Part shown: in pieces, positions 22,701-38,100 of the stretch
How the letters are laid out: each line of letters opens with the position of its first letter
How positions within the stretch are numbered: position 1 is the stretch's first letter
Assembly: GCF_037042905.1 (NCBI RefSeq)
Contig: NC_087249.1
Location: 16,949,401 to 17,013,400, forward strand
DNA: 64,000 bases
Reading direction: 5' to 3'
Source of the DNA: Lytechinus pictus
Lineage: Eukaryota; Echinodermata; Echinoidea; Temnopleuroida; Toxopneustidae
Translations under genes and position numbers: made by a program
Notes under the pieces: generated by a model
What the model was told of the DNA's origin: nothing
The model's database searches: none
Seen by the model: the letters and a program-made list of their open reading frames with translations, nothing else

Positions 22701-25700
22701 TCGTATCCAAAGTGCTGAAATGCAAATATCATTTTCAGGACATCATTGCTTTACTTTACAAGTGAAAGCTCATACTATAAATAGGATTATAATATAGCAT
22801 ATGCATTGTTAGAAAGTTAATTATTCAAAACGTTTTTTTCTTTCAAAATGCAGTCTAGTACATCACCAAATAAATTCAGCTTTTTATATATTTTCTTTTT
22901 TACATTATCAAAACCAACATAGTAACTTCACACTTAATTCAAAATGGCTGTACAATTATTGTTGCTACATAACAAAATTTGTACCATAGAAGTGATGCCA
23001 TCTGGGTCTTTGGAAATTAAACATTAATATTAGCAAATATTCCAATAAATAAGTCATATGATAAATGATAGATAATAAATAAGCATGCACTGAAAATAAG
23101 ATTCATCCTGAATTACAAAAGACTGATGGTCCTCCAGTAAAGTAAATTCAATGTCTAATTATCGAAATATGTTTGGTTACATATCATTGTTTAGGTGTTA
23201 AAACCTTGTAACTCAATATTTTGAGGGACTGCTCAGAAAAAGCATGATTATAGAGTTATGACATAACAAGCAACTTCTTTTGCCGAGAAAGAGTTCTCGC
23301 AGGAATCAGGAGACTGTTTTCAGACAATATAAAATAACAACCATTGCTATATTTCTAAAAAAAGAAGCCTTTTCTGAGCTTCCCTCAACATTTTCAAATT
23401 TTGAGATACAAGAATTTAGCAACCAAGCGCCAATATGGTACAATAAACTGTCATGCAAAGAAATGAAGCATTATAATAGTATGTAATTAAATCATGCATA
23501 TAATGACAATAGAATACAATAAAATCCAATATATTTACATACAGATATTTTCACAATTTCAGACTCATTCAGCATTTTCACAAGTTGCTATTTTCATGTC
23601 TTTGATTATATATTTATGTGGAGCAATGGCCACATAAAAAATGAAAATTTTGGCAATATTAGATGCGCAAAATTAGCAAAATAAAACCATCGCAAAAATT
23701 TAAGCTTATACAGTATATACAAGCTTACAAATCAACAACCAAAAAAAATAACCAGAACATCACAACTCAAATATGAATATATTCCACATGTCATGCAGAT
23801 GAAGAAGGTTTAACTGTTAGATTAATATTCAGCCATGCAACTTCAGTGTTACCTTTACATAATCGTTTAGGTCCAGAACATTATGGTAGTTCCTGTTTCC
23901 AGACTCCTATAAGTAAAGGCATGTATTGTACACGATGGGACAAAGATTGGATGAGATGCTTTCTAAAATCAAAACAGTATTCAAGCAACAAGTTATGGTG
24001 AATACTCCCCTTCTCATCACTAAATCTGGATATTTTGGCATACATATTCAGGACTACATCCCTCCCTTCACTCCCATAATTCTTTCCCCTTTTCTCTCTA
24101 TCATTATTTCACCCTTCTCTCTCTCTCTCATCCTTATCCTCTTCCTCCTCTTCTTTCCTTTCTTCTTCTCCCTCTTCCTCCCTCTCTTTACTCCCCCTCT
24201 CCTACTTATCTTTTTCATCCTCTATCTTCTTCCTCTTCCTCATTTCCTCTCTTTACCTCCTCCTTATTTTTCCTCTTCCCTCTTCTTTTTCCCTCTTCCC
24301 TTTAAGCCTCTTTCTCCTCATTCTCTCCCTATTCCATCTTCTTCTTCCTCCTCCTCCTCTCTCTTTATCTCCTTCTCTCCCCCTTCCCTATACCACTTTC
24401 TATTCTTCATCTTTCCCATCATTTACTCCCTCCCTTTTCGTCTTCCTCCCTCTTCCTTCTCTTCTCTCCCCATTCCCAATATCTCTTCCTCATCCTAATC
24501 ATCTTTTTAATACTCAGCTCCTCCAAACTGAAAACAAATCATCATTATCATCATCCTTTCCTTTAGACGATATATTCCTAGAGAGCCCTTACCCTGAAAT
24601 CTAGAATCTTCTCGCTCAGGATCTTGGTATCGTATGACCTCTGTAATATCTGAGTCTTAAGAGCCTCTATCTCCCTTGCCTGCTGAGCCCTCTGCTTCTC
24701 AATAGCTGCTAACTCCTTGTTCAAAATATCACTAATCCTGATGAAAAAAAAAAACCAAAGAATTTCCAACCATAAAAAATGTTTTAATTTATGACCTAAA
24801 ATATAATTCAGTTCCATTAAATCCAATTCAAAGTTTATTCATATAAAATCCTGACTTTGGAGAATCATCATCAAAATAAAACATTACCATATGTGCAATT
24901 TCGTAGTGTGAACATTCGACTGCTATTACATAGGAATTTCCTGAAATTACCATGGCTTGAGCAATTTATGCAATGAAGTAAAATTTAAGAAAAGTGGGTA
25001 TTAGAATTATGAATCCCTGTTCTTATCATGATCACAGAACAAAAATTACCCCTTTGTCTCGCTTCTGGTGTACAGGCAAGTAGATCAATTTTGAAATAGA
25101 TTTTGGAATTAATTGGCACAATATACTGTAACCATTAACTTTCTCATACCTGAAACAACATGTTTTCAAATATGTCATGATTTTCAACACAAGATGGATG
25201 TATCTGCCAAATTTCATGAGACTTGAACTGAACCAACAGTTTGCTGGTTGATTCCCATCTGTATATCTCGAAAAGTCATGGTGGAGTGGTTCTGACTCCT
25301 ATCTCTTGATGAGAGGGTCTTTGGTTCAAATCCTACCCCATGTAGTGGAGAGTACTGCAACAGCCAGGGTAATGAAGCCGGGTGAATGTTTCATGAAACT
25401 GCTCATAGGTTACGAGTGACTTTACGCACGACTGGTTACCCTTTATACCCCTATATAACTGACTTGCTTTACAAATTTGAATAGCATTTTTGGTCATAAG
25501 AGAAAAGCTCTCAGCTCGAGTAATGTACAGTCCTATGTAAAAATATGCTATACAAAAGATTTTATGCATAGCAGTCTTTCAAAAATGTGGAGCAAATTGC
25601 GATGCGATACCAGGAAAATTATTCTTTGCTTGGCACCTATGGTCATTTACGAACAGCTTTATGAAACACCAACGGGGGGGGGGCGTTTCATAAAGCTGTT

Positions 25701-27015
25701 TGTAAGTTAAGAGCGAACCTTTCTTGGCGCGCTTAACCATCACCAATGAATATACCATTTACCACGAGAAAGGATCACCAGTCGTTCTTAAAGTCGCTCT
25801 TAACTTACAAATAGCTTTATGAAACACCCACCAGGGCTTGTATGTTCTCATAGAGTGTTAGGTGATATAACATACAAGCAAATTTTTATTGACTTACTTC
25901 TGGTATTCTGAACTCATAGCCTTAGCCATACGGTTTGAGTCTTTGATGACCTCACGGTAGGTAGGAGCAGGTGGACTGGTTATAGGTTAATGGTCAAGGG
26001 TAACAAAGTAGCATATCACCAGTATCAATCAGGTTTGACAAAGGCATGCAATTCCACATTCTTGTGATCATAAACAGCATAAAATAAATGAATTTAAACC
26101 TGCAAAACAAAAATAATCCTACATTTAAGATTTTTGGTTGAAAACCTAATTGACATTGACTTCACACACAAAATCATGTTTTTTAAGCAATAATGGGTCA
26201 TACGTGCACTCACAGAATGTTTACATGATTTCCGAACCGCGTAAACGAGCATGGTCTCAAAAGATGGGCAAGACTAGAGCAGGGCAATAAAATGAAATAA
26301 TTTGCCAGCATATTCACAAAATCACATCCAAGCCATGGCGTAATTTCTTTCAGCAAAATATTGATCCACATTAAGCTCATTAACCCAGGTGAGGTGAATG
26401 GAAGCCTGACAGCAATTCATTCCTTGAAATGCTTGTGCTCTGTAAAAGGCTACAGGGCTAAAGCCACGGTATTAATATCCACGGTCCCTTTGGAAGGCGC
26501 AAAGAGACAGATGACAATGTGATATGTGCTATACAAGAACTTAATAATACAGCAGATTCTGAAGTCAACCTTCCACAAGTCAAGTAGAGGTGTAACTCAA
26601 AGGATTATTTCAGACCAGAATACGCAAAACATGTGTTAAAAACATCTTCTAAGTCAAATTTTGTTTTATTAAAAGTCAAACAGATTTCTATAGTCCCAAG
26701 AGATTTGACTTAGGAAGAGTTGCTTTCAATAAAATTCTTATCATTTGTATGAAAGGATACGGGAGCTTTTCCACCTCTGTCCTGCGCACATTCCTGCCGA
26801 CGTTCTGATTACCAGCCAGCTGTCTCATGTGAAGATAGTGGGCCACAAGAGGGCTCCGACCCTTGATGTTAAACAGGACTCTCTCAAAGTCAGGACCTGG
26901 ACCTATTTGGTGAGACTAGAAGATAAAAATAAAGGTTTATATTCTATTCACTTGGTCTACAAGCAGTTGGTCTACTTTTCACACAGTATAATACCACATT
27001 GGCTAGAATAAGGTT

Positions 27016-27073
<58 letters not shown>

Positions 27074-29060
27074 CCTATACTGTACCAGATCTAAACCCCT
27101 CAAAAAAAGTTTGGAAACCTGAGTTTGGCCATTAATTTCTCCCAACTCCCCAATTTTACACAATGCATATTTGATATCAATCAAAAGATCATTTAATTCT
27201 CTTTAAAATGATACCATGCTTGTTCTGATCATGCCATCACGGAAAAAGCAGGATTCGAAAGTGTTGGATGAGGTCTGAATTGAAAAGCTGCAAAACGAGC
27301 AGATATAGTAATGAAGGGTCATAACAGAACACGATTCTTTTGTCTGTGTCAATAGAAATGAAAATCCATTCAAATCAAGCCCCTGCTTTTTCATTTTTGA
27401 TGCTTTGTTGTGGATTATGTAGTGATGGTTCTGTGAGATAACATGGTATGAGACTCAAACTTTGAGTCGTGGTTTGAAATACCCAGGCATGTTTGTTCAT
27501 TATGTGTTTGCTTGTGCAGAGGTGTGCTTGATTCCATGTTAATATTGATGTCAAGGTGCATGAAAAGACGGACAGTCAACCTGCCCGAAACGTCGAGTCT
27601 CTCTACTGCTTCTGCTCATCATCTCTACTCGCCGACTCAAGCCAGCATCTCCTCATCCATCCTACTACTCAAGCTGTTTCAACTCATCAATCTCTTCTGG
27701 TTTACAGTCCTTTTCAGGACTACATTCAAGAAAGATAACTCTACTCTAAAATTTCAATTTTCTCGCCTATCCATTTCTTTTTCTTCTATAATACTCCACA
27801 TGGTGTACCGTAAACCACATCAGCGTTTGAGGAGTTAAGATTGAAATATTGTGGCAATTAACCTTCATTTTAAAGACTTTTTCATGAAACCATTGTTTGC
27901 TGAAAACTAAGTTAATGACGTTTATCTTTTGGGTGTCAATTACCCTTTGTAATTGTGTATTTCTCATAGTAGTTTTATCTTTATGTTCACATGAATCTTT
28001 GATTTTGATCTCAGCAAGAATTATATTTACACCACTGACCTCCACTTCGGTATGAGCCCCTTCCACGTTGGTGGCTATCGTCTGAGGGAAGCGGTGACCT
28101 TTGTTGAGGAGGGTCATCTCTCGTGATACAGTTGAGCCGAGTTCGTTGGCGAGGGAATCGCTCTCATCGGGTATATCCACATTGATGGAGAAATCAGCTG
28201 AACAAACAAAAAGGAAAAGAATTCAAAACATGGACAAGTTCAGTCTTATTAGGGGCATTAATCTACATTTGCCGGTCTGCACCCAGGTGTATATGGACAA
28301 CAGCATGAAGGGATTCATTGACCCATTTTGGTACTTATTGGCTGCACTGCATGTACAATTTCCATTGGCTTTTATAGGGACTATCAGTACCATAATTATG
28401 GAGTTTATGATAAAGATGTTCATCAATATCAACACTTTTTTGCCCCATTTGGCATAATTCTTCATAGTAATTGGATAGACTGATCTGATATCCCATATAA
28501 TTTCATATATTGTACATCATCAGATTTACAATTCTTACTATACACTTTAGTGCAATTAAAGTAACAATGTTGCATCGAATTGTAAAATGCAGAGCTGTCG
28601 ACCTTTGCAAGAACACAAAATAGTATTCTGTATTTCTAAAGTTAGTAGTTTTCCATTAAAATTAAGTTTTTAATTGACCATATAGACAATCATCTGCTTG
28701 CGACATGTTGCATGTAATGAAAGCCAAACCATCCAATTTGTCATTTTAACAGGTGCTTTTGTATTTTTATTGTATTCCTGTACAATTTTTGTGATTGATA
28801 TGATGTGATTAGTAGTTCTCATACTGCGTGAAAAGAATACTCACCATCTTTATTGATATGACCTTCTTTAATGAGTACCACTCGATGTTTATCCTCTTCT
28901 TTCTCCTTGTTCATGCTCTTAGGCTGTAGCCTCTTCACATCCCAGTGTTTCCATGACAACGGCTTGGGTTTCACACCTAGAGAAAACAAGCAGAGTTACA
29001 TGTAATCTTGACATCTGAATGCAGTAGTCCAGTATTGTAATAATAACAATAACAAAAACA

Positions 29061-29103
<43 letters not shown>

Positions 29104-32100
29104 TAATAATAATAATAATTTCATGATAAATTTCATAATTACAAGTACAGATTGTGCATGAACAGATGAAGGTCATTGGCCATTAACTGGAATGATGCAT
29201 TTTAAATCACTGAGATGAGCATTTTTATTCATATATTACTTCAAATATAGTTGTTTTTAAAGTTAAAGAATATCGACAAAGTGTTTTCCAGTCATGTTTC
29301 GTATTTGACAAGTGGTCACATGATATCCAATTCATTTAAATCTCTGTATGACTAGCTAATATAAAAAAAATAACCACTTTAGCTCCCAACAAATATAGAA
29401 CATTGTCTTCCATGACAATACCTTTTACTCATTTCAATCAGATAATTTGACTTTTGAATACAGTAAGGGTCAGTGATGAACACTTATTTCTGTTTTGCTA
29501 ATCACATTAAACCAATCAATTTATGACATCAGGTGGGGGGGGGGGGGGGAGTGTTTCACCAGAATTCAATATAACTATAATTCTTGATTAAGTGCCAATG
29601 TGTACATGATATTCAACTCATAATTGTCCCATAAGCATATCTAATCAATGCAGTGATGTGTCACATACAACACGCCATGAGAAAATTTAATCTTTAATCT
29701 TTATGAAACAACCCCTCCCCCTTTAAGGTGTGATCAGAGCTTGCAGACCTCTAAAATATCTCTACGCACTCTCTCATTACCTGCAGTAAGCTCAGAGCAG
29801 ATAGAAGCTATGTTCTGTTTGAACCTATCCCCCAGCTGATGATGCGAGTCAATGAAGGCTTCCCAGTACGCTGCAAATATCGCCTGGGCTAAGCAGTCTG
29901 CATACACCTACGGAATACGATCAGATCAATGCATACATTCATGGATGAGATAAAGCTCTAGATTTCAATAAATTTTAATTATCATATTATAATTATTTGA
30001 CAGATTTCTAATTCATAGGCAGTTCAGACTCTAAATTTCAGAATATTTTAATTTTCGTATAAAAAATATCAAAATATTTGACAAATTTCTAATTCATGGA
30101 CATGTTCAGGATTAACCATTCAATATGTTTTGATTTCCGTACTAACATACATGTACATCATTCGAAAGATTTCAAATTTCTATTGAAAATAGGCCCGTTT
30201 TGAAAGTCCATTTTTGATGCACGGGTACACGGCGTGTTTTTCAGTCGTGTACACGTTGTAAACACTGAGAGCCAGTTATGTTACATAATATGAAAACTTG
30301 CGTTAGGCCTAAGACATATCGATTATTTTGTAAACAGCTTTAATTCGATCGAACATCGATGCATCAAAATTTTAAGGCGGAAAAATCAAGTCATTTTTTT
30401 TTTGCTCCGTCATGACCGCGCTGAAATGCACTGATCGAAGTGGCTGGATGCAGAGCAATAAAGATCGTCTGTATTTTCCATGATCACAAAACAACAACTT
30501 AAAAAAAAAAGGTATTCGAGAAGAATTCTTCCCAAAATATCTAAAACAATGATATTTGCAGATGACAACATAAGGCGGCGTTTGAAATAAAATAATATGG
30601 AAGACAGAATCACGCAGAGTCGATCTGAACAATTCTCGGTCAACTCAGTCACAGTCCAGACTCGCACACACACTACAGCCCCTTACTACACTCACTTCCC
30701 AAAACGACAGGCGTGCTTGCCGCCCAACAAGTGCTATACTAACGGAGACCAACTTGCCTGAGATGTAGTTGGATGCTGGACTTGATTCATTTATCTTATG
30801 TTTCAATTTCATATTGTAATTTTGTATCAGTAATATCTACCTTTATTGATTAGTTCATATTTCTTTCAAACACTTTTTGAAAAATGTCATATATATATAT
30901 ATACCAGGGTCCCGTAACACAAAGGCTAGCAATTAATCGTATGCGTGATTTTCACGATTGATTGTACATTGTAGTCAATGGAATCAACCATAGAAAAATG
31001 TTCTACGATCATTGCTAAGCTTTGTGTTACGGGCCCCTAGATGTAATACTCACATTTTGTGAAGTGAATTGACAGATTTCTTTTATATATAATGTGCGTC
31101 ATATATAAATCCTTACTCCTATTATTGATATAACTTACCACAAAGAATTTATCTTTGATTTCTGGATTAACGCTGACAAACAGGGCAACAAAGCTGTCTG
31201 CTATCCTGTTGAAAATCTTTTTCTTCTCCTCTTCTCTCTTTGGCTATTCAAAGAAGAAGATAAACAATCAACAAATGATAATGATAATAATAATCTGGTT
31301 ATTTACTCGTATAATGCACTTTAGACATACATTGAACGCATCTAAGCGCTTAAAGATTTATTATTACCCCCCCCCCCCCCCCCCCCCCCGTCTTGCAAAG
31401 AGCTGCAATTGATCTGATCAACCTCACCTATGGAAAGCCAGCAACGCCCACATCTAAAAGGCATATTTGTTCAAAATATTTTCTAGATATGATCTATATT
31501 TCATAAAATCATTGTTTTCTTGACAATTTTGTGTATTCGCCTTTGTTTACAAAGGACATTTTGCAAATTTTGTGTAAAAAAAAATTATGACACTGATGGA
31601 TTTCCATAGAGTTACGATCAATAGGATCAATCGCAACTCTTTGTAAGACGGGGCCTTGGTCATCAGACTCAATCAGTCATTCCAATATACAATGCATGCA
31701 CATTAGACAAAATGACATTCAACCTCACTTTCCAGATTTCTAACAATTTCAATCTTTATAGATTAAATGACTAACCTCATATTTATCTATAAAGAACCAC
31801 CAAAACATGTCCTGCATGACAGCCACCGATGCTTCCGATAGGAACAACTTCTTCCAAAACTTGTTGAATCCAGCCTGAACGAAAGGATAAACCATTATAA
31901 AAATGTTGTTTTAAAACCTACATGTACATGTACCAAACCACAATCACAGTGTGCAGTAGTTCAGTTGGAGTATACCAATCCTGATTTTAAAAATCCTGTT
32001 TAAAATTTTGTATTGATGTGCCTAGGAATCTCTCATGAGTATAGTCCCTAACCAAACTTCGACACTTGACCCAGAATTAAAAAATAATTAACTTCTGAAA

Positions 32101-35100
32101 AATCTTTGGAAATCATGGGTTGAATATTCAATAATCTCTTGCATGTATCTTTATATTTAAGGTGTATAGTTTGACATCAGATTTAATCAGTTTTCGATCT
32201 ATAGTCATGTCACTGTTCAAAAACCAGATGATCAGTAAACAAGGGACTTACAGGTATACGAGGAAGTTCAATTAGTTCATTAAAATTGAAGCCTATGCAT
32301 ACTTAAACTAGCGATGGCTTAAAACATGACTTACATTGAAATCCTGGGCCCTAGTTACCCTGTCTAGTATCGGAGGTGCTTTGAGACCATGGGGAAGTTC
32401 AGTTCATTTAACTGAAGACAAGGCATACTTAAACTTTTGATGATCTTAAACATGACTTACATTGAAATCCTGGGCTCTGGTAACCCTGTCTATAGTATCT
32501 GAGGTGCTTTGAGACCATGGGAAAGTTCAGTTCATTCTAAACTGAATCTTAGGCATACTTAAACTACATGTAGCGATGGACTTAAACATGACTTACATTG
32601 AAATCCTGGGCTCTGGTAACCCTGTCTATAGTATCTGAGGTGCTTTGAGACCATGGGAAAGTTCAGTTCATTCTAACTGAATCTTAGGCATACTTAAACT
32701 ACATGTAGCGATGGACTTAAACATGACTTACATTATAATCCTGGGCTCTGGTAACCCTGTCTAGTATCTGGGGTGCCTCAAGACCATGGGGAAGTTCAGT
32801 TAGTTCATTCTTGTTGAAGCCTGGATAGCTCATTACCTTGAAAAGAGAAAAAGAGGAAACAAACCAGCATGCACCAATATCATATAATTTTGTAGTTTTA
32901 TTTTTAAAATGATATACATGTACCTCTAGCAAAGTATGAGACAATTCCATGACATTTGCCCCTGCCGGTTTACTTGTTTTAAGATATTGATGTGTCCAGA
33001 AATCACTCAAAAGATAAAGACCAAATTCATGCATCAATTTTAAATCATAATACTATAGAATTTTTTTTAAAATGATATATCTCAAGTGAAACTATCTCCC
33101 ACATCTGACTTTCTTATTTTCAATGAGTTTCATTCTTCTTAACTCATATCCTTCACTATATGAGGGATCATGAGTCAAGTGGTTAGAGCATTGGACTCAT
33201 GATCGTACGGTTGTGAGTTTGAATCCCCGCTCCGCCATTGCCTCCACTTTGATAAAAAAGACCCGAGAGAAATTTCTGTTGCCCTTAAGGTCAGTCACTT
33301 AAACTTAGTAGTAAAATGTTTCCTAAGTAATCGGTTATATACCAGCTTGGCGTTAACCAGCAAGAGGCTGTCCGGCCAACTTCCTGCCGGAGTTACCATA
33401 ACAGAAACAGAAACATGCACTTTTACATCTGTACTGAATATAAATGTATAAAAAATTAATGCAAAGGGGAGTGTTACATAAAGTAAATAGTCAGTGATTT
33501 ACACTGACTAATCAATTCTGAGCCAATCAGATGCAAGGATTTCAGCTATTTGTTTCATGAAATGCTCCCATGGAGTGTGGTCTACCTCAAGACTTCTGGC
33601 CTTGCTACCTAGGATGAGAGCTCTGAGTTCAGTGCTGTTGTCTTTCTCCTGCACACGATGTGCTTTCACCATGTCACTGTTTGCAGCTCGTTGCATCACT
33701 AGTCAGAAAATGATTGAAATTGAAAAATGTTAATTTTATTGTTTACTTTTTGTTATGAATAAAAGGTAATGTGTCTATAAACAGTGGTATTTAAGACCTG
33801 CATGATTACTGTCATCAACATCAACAACATTTAAATGAAAGACTAAAATTAAACAAAACAAAGCAAACATCAGCAGTGTAATCATTGGTAGCATCAAGAA
33901 TACCATAATTACATGTAGTACTAGTAGCAACAAAAGCAGCAACAAGTGTCATCATATAATTCCCAGAATCATCATAATAAGCAGGGGCACCCTAATCATT
34001 GTCATTGTTGCTGTCATCCTCATTACCATCATCATCATCATCACCATCATCATCGTATTTATTATCATCACCATCATCAACATCATTACCTATCATCACC
34101 ATCACGATAACATCATCATAATAATTCTAATCATCAACATCATCGTTATCATCAACATTACAATTGTTGTCATCATCGCCGTCATCACCATCATCACCAC
34201 TACCAACCTTACCACCACCATCATCATCATCACGATCATGACATTCATTGAGATCATTGAAAGGTATAATACGCTACACAAGAACTGTTATTATGATCAT
34301 GATGATGATGATCATCATCATCATCAACACCGCCATCATCACCATTGCACAACCATTACCCACATCATCTTCAAAGTGAACATACATATCAACTGTACAC
34401 TTATACATGTATGCATGATATGTATTCAAATCGTCAACACTGCATGATCTATCTACATTTCACTACATGAACTTGATTTATTTAAGAATGAATATGCTGC
34501 TAAACATTTTTGTTATCTATTTAGTTTCAGACCTCTTTGAAAAAGAGTTGGTTTCCTTTTTTTTTGGGGGGGGGGCGACTTTATTACTATCAATTTTTTT
34601 TTAAAGTAGGTTTATTGAAGTCTCTGCAGAATTTACAAGAAAAAAAAATCATAATTTCTATGCTATTATATATTTCCAATCACATATATGTACACTTATT
34701 CATAAAAAAAAAACATTGTAGAAAAATTCAAGTTGATAATATAAATTGCTTAATCAATACCTCACTACATGAGAAATAAAAACATCAGAAGAAACAAAGA
34801 TTTTTTTTTTAAATCTTGAATGAAATGAGAATCAAAATGGCACATGATACATACCAATGGTCATGATATATATACCTTTGGTCTCAGACAGTAATTTTCC
34901 ACTTCGTCTAAACCTGTTTCATATACTTTCAGTTTGGTCTCATTTTCACATGGTCCAGTCCTACTTCATCAATAACCAGTTCATCTACTGGGCGTCGTTC
35001 TAATTGCAATTTATCCCATTTGCAACTTATTTGTTCAATATCCACTTGGTCTAACAATTCATGATCATGATTTGATGAACTAAACCCCTCAAAAAAAGTT

Positions 35101-38100
35101 TGGAAATTTGAGTTTGGCCAGTAATTTCTCCCCACTCCAAATCTTACACAATGCATATATCTGATATCATTCAAAAGATCATTTAATTCTCTTTAAAATG
35201 ATACCATGCTTGTTATGATCATGCCATCACAAAAAGGGCAGGATTCAAAAGTGTTGGATGAGGTCTGAATTGAAAAGCTGCAAAACGAGCAGATATAGTC
35301 ATGAAGGGTCAATTAAGAACATGATTTGTTTGTCTATGTCATTGGAGATGAGAATCCATTCAAATCAAACCCCTGCTTCTTCATTTTTGATCTTTTGATG
35401 TGGTTTATGTAGCGATGGTTCTGTGAGATAACATGGTTTGAGTCGTGCTTTGAAATACCCATGCATGTTTGTTTGTTTGTCATGTGTTTGCTTGTGCAGA
35501 GGTGTATTTGATTCCATGTTAATGTTGATGTTAAGGTGCATGAAAACAAAAGAAACTGCTGAAAAACTCACTCATCACCACAGAAAAAAAGAACAGTGAC
35601 TTTCAATATTGTGTCATTTTGCAACTTTTGAATTTTGACCTTGCCCCACATTTCAAGGCACTGCACCTCCATGTGAACCATAATCATATCATGTACTATG
35701 TAGGGTATCATTTTAAAGAGAATTAAATGATCTATTCATTGGTATCAATCACACATTAATATTCACTAAAACTGATGAAAACTAAAACTAAAAAAAAAAC
35801 TAAAACTTATTGATGAAAGCCAGATTTTCAAACTTTTTTGAGGAATTTATAAAAACCCTATACTTGACAAATAAAGTAGACCAAGTGGAAATTAGACCAT
35901 AGATTAAAGTGGGTATTCGAATTATCAAGTATATTGTAGATTAACAAAAGGGCAATTAGACCAAATTGATGGTAGAGGAGTTTGGCCTAGGTTGTATTAG
36001 ACTTTCTGAGAGGTACAGACCAACCACTCGAAGACCAAGAGAAAAATGAACCAGGTGGAACAGATTTTTTGCTAAAAAAAACTGACTGAAAACGTGTATT
36101 GAAATTGAGATCTAAAATAGCAATATGCAAAAAATCAACTTTGGTAATGATATTATATGATATACATGTATATTTGTATTGGCAACCCTACTGCACTATT
36201 AGACATCTTCATACATGGGTGCTAAACCTAACACCACCACAATCTGAATCAAGATTTGAAATCACTAGTGAATGTACTAAATCATCTAAATGTCATCTAT
36301 TTTTGTTTTTTATACAAGTAGACACACAGACGTGTACTGGACATTCAAAACTATACCCTTCACCAATGCAAACACATACATGATCAGTAAAATCACTTGT
36401 ACATGTAAATGTATGAGAAAACTAAAAATGAAAAAAAGAAAACAATTTTGAAAGCCATGTGTGAGCAAACAATGGAGTGTGTCTATTTCTACCAGTGCTT
36501 CACTCTACACACAATACATACCTGGTTTATATACAACGGGTCCTGGCAATGCATATATAGTGATCAAGGTTCAAAAATTTAGATTAGGTAAAAAGGCTTG
36601 AAAACAGAACATTGAAGTGTGGCTAAGTATGCTATACTAGGAATAACATTTTCCAGACTCCAGCTCAACTCTTTACAGGTTATGTTTCCAATGGATTAAG
36701 CTTACAAGTAGATTCATAACAAGATACTTGACAAATATCAGAAATGCAAAAGCACATTGGTCTCTGAATATTGTTTTACAGACTTTAAGCACAGTAAAAC
36801 CATGTGACTAGAGAAAATAATTTCAATAATAAACAATTTCAATTATAAGGGTGGTTTTGAAGTACATTTGCTTTTTTCAAGTGAGGTATACTCTAAGGAC
36901 ATATCTCAAAGGAAGTAACTGAATCATCATAAAAGATAATGGCAAACTTAAAATGTTTAATGCTGTGTCATACACAATGTAGCTTGACTAGTAGTGTCAT
37001 CAACTACTATCAAAATTTCTTCAATTATTAATCTCTATTTATAAAATAAAAGAAAGAGTCAATACGATATTTTACACTAATGTTGTTCGCAGCAGTGATA
37101 AGTTGTAATAAATAAATACAATTCCCTTACTGCTATAAGGGGCCTCCTACATAATTTTTCTTTTTAGATATTTTTTTATTCCAATGATCACCATCATATT
37201 CTCTAGAATTCATCCATTCACCTCTTACTCTGACTGCCTCTTCTTCTGTATATATCATTGAGGTCTAACCTTTCAATTTTGTACCCATCTGTCATAATGG
37301 CTACATGCCCCCCACATATATCTCTTTGATAAATATCCTGTCTAATGTCACAAACTGCTGGTTTCTTTTTCAGATCCTTATTCGTAACTTTGTCCTACTT
37401 TGTAGCCTATTCATAATTCAATAACCCCTCAGTAACCAAAAGCTTTCTCTCAATTAGTCACAACAGAGCCCCCATAATTTTGCCATTGAGTTTAATACAA
37501 AATATATTTGGGGGCAAAGCCACTTTTCTGTCTCCGGCACATTTCTATTTTCCAGCAAAATAGGGAAAATGAAAAAGGACACAAAAATTTCCCAGCGCTA
37601 TTAATTACTGGAAGGGGCATTAAGGTTATTAGGTAGCAAAAGAAAGCCATGGCCTTGTTTTTATTCAAGCCATGTAATTGGAAAGCACTCTAATTGGTAA
37701 ATAACTCCTCTACAGATTTGATTTTTCATTGTCACGAAGCCCTTAAAAATGATTAGAATTTAAACATTTACGCTACCTGCTGCTGGGGAATGGAAGAGTT
37801 CATTCTGCAACCGTGACGACCTTCCATCAGCTGTAACAACCTGAGTGGCGTATATATCAAGTCGCTCTTGCAGTCTGTCAACCTTTGCTTCCAGATTGTC
37901 CAGAATGTGAATAGGAAATGCTAAAATGAGTGACAGAGTTGTTAAAGTCAAGGACTATATTTACCCAGAATTTCAAACATAATTCTCTTTCCCTTTCCTT
38001 ACATTCACAAGACATTGGTGCAATTCTTACAAGAAATTTATATAAAGTTATGTTTTAATGCCTTTGCATTACATGTGATGGTTTTACCTAAATAATAACA

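Noticed and set aside
24055..24500. A 190-codon plus-strand frame rich in Ser, Leu, Pro and Phe
   Set aside because: It is a CT-rich tract inside a FAM227 intron; open frames there follow from base composition, and no domain is visible.
32323..32731. The exon 4 copies as functional alternative exons
   Set aside because: Two have a TAG/frameshift and the third a nearby upstream stop without an acceptor in phase; kept as pseudo-exons unless RNA shows otherwise.
33166..33240. A functional tRNA gene
   Set aside because: A and B boxes are good, but the acceptor stem does not pair convincingly and a SINE body follows.
33508..33585. FAM227 exon 3 reading on to a stop at 33508
   Set aside because: The extension beyond the GAG|GTAGAC donor runs into a MITE (33466-33569), and the donor phase fits exon 4.
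34238..34447. His/Asp-rich frame
   Set aside because: Lies on the (CAT)n simple repeat.
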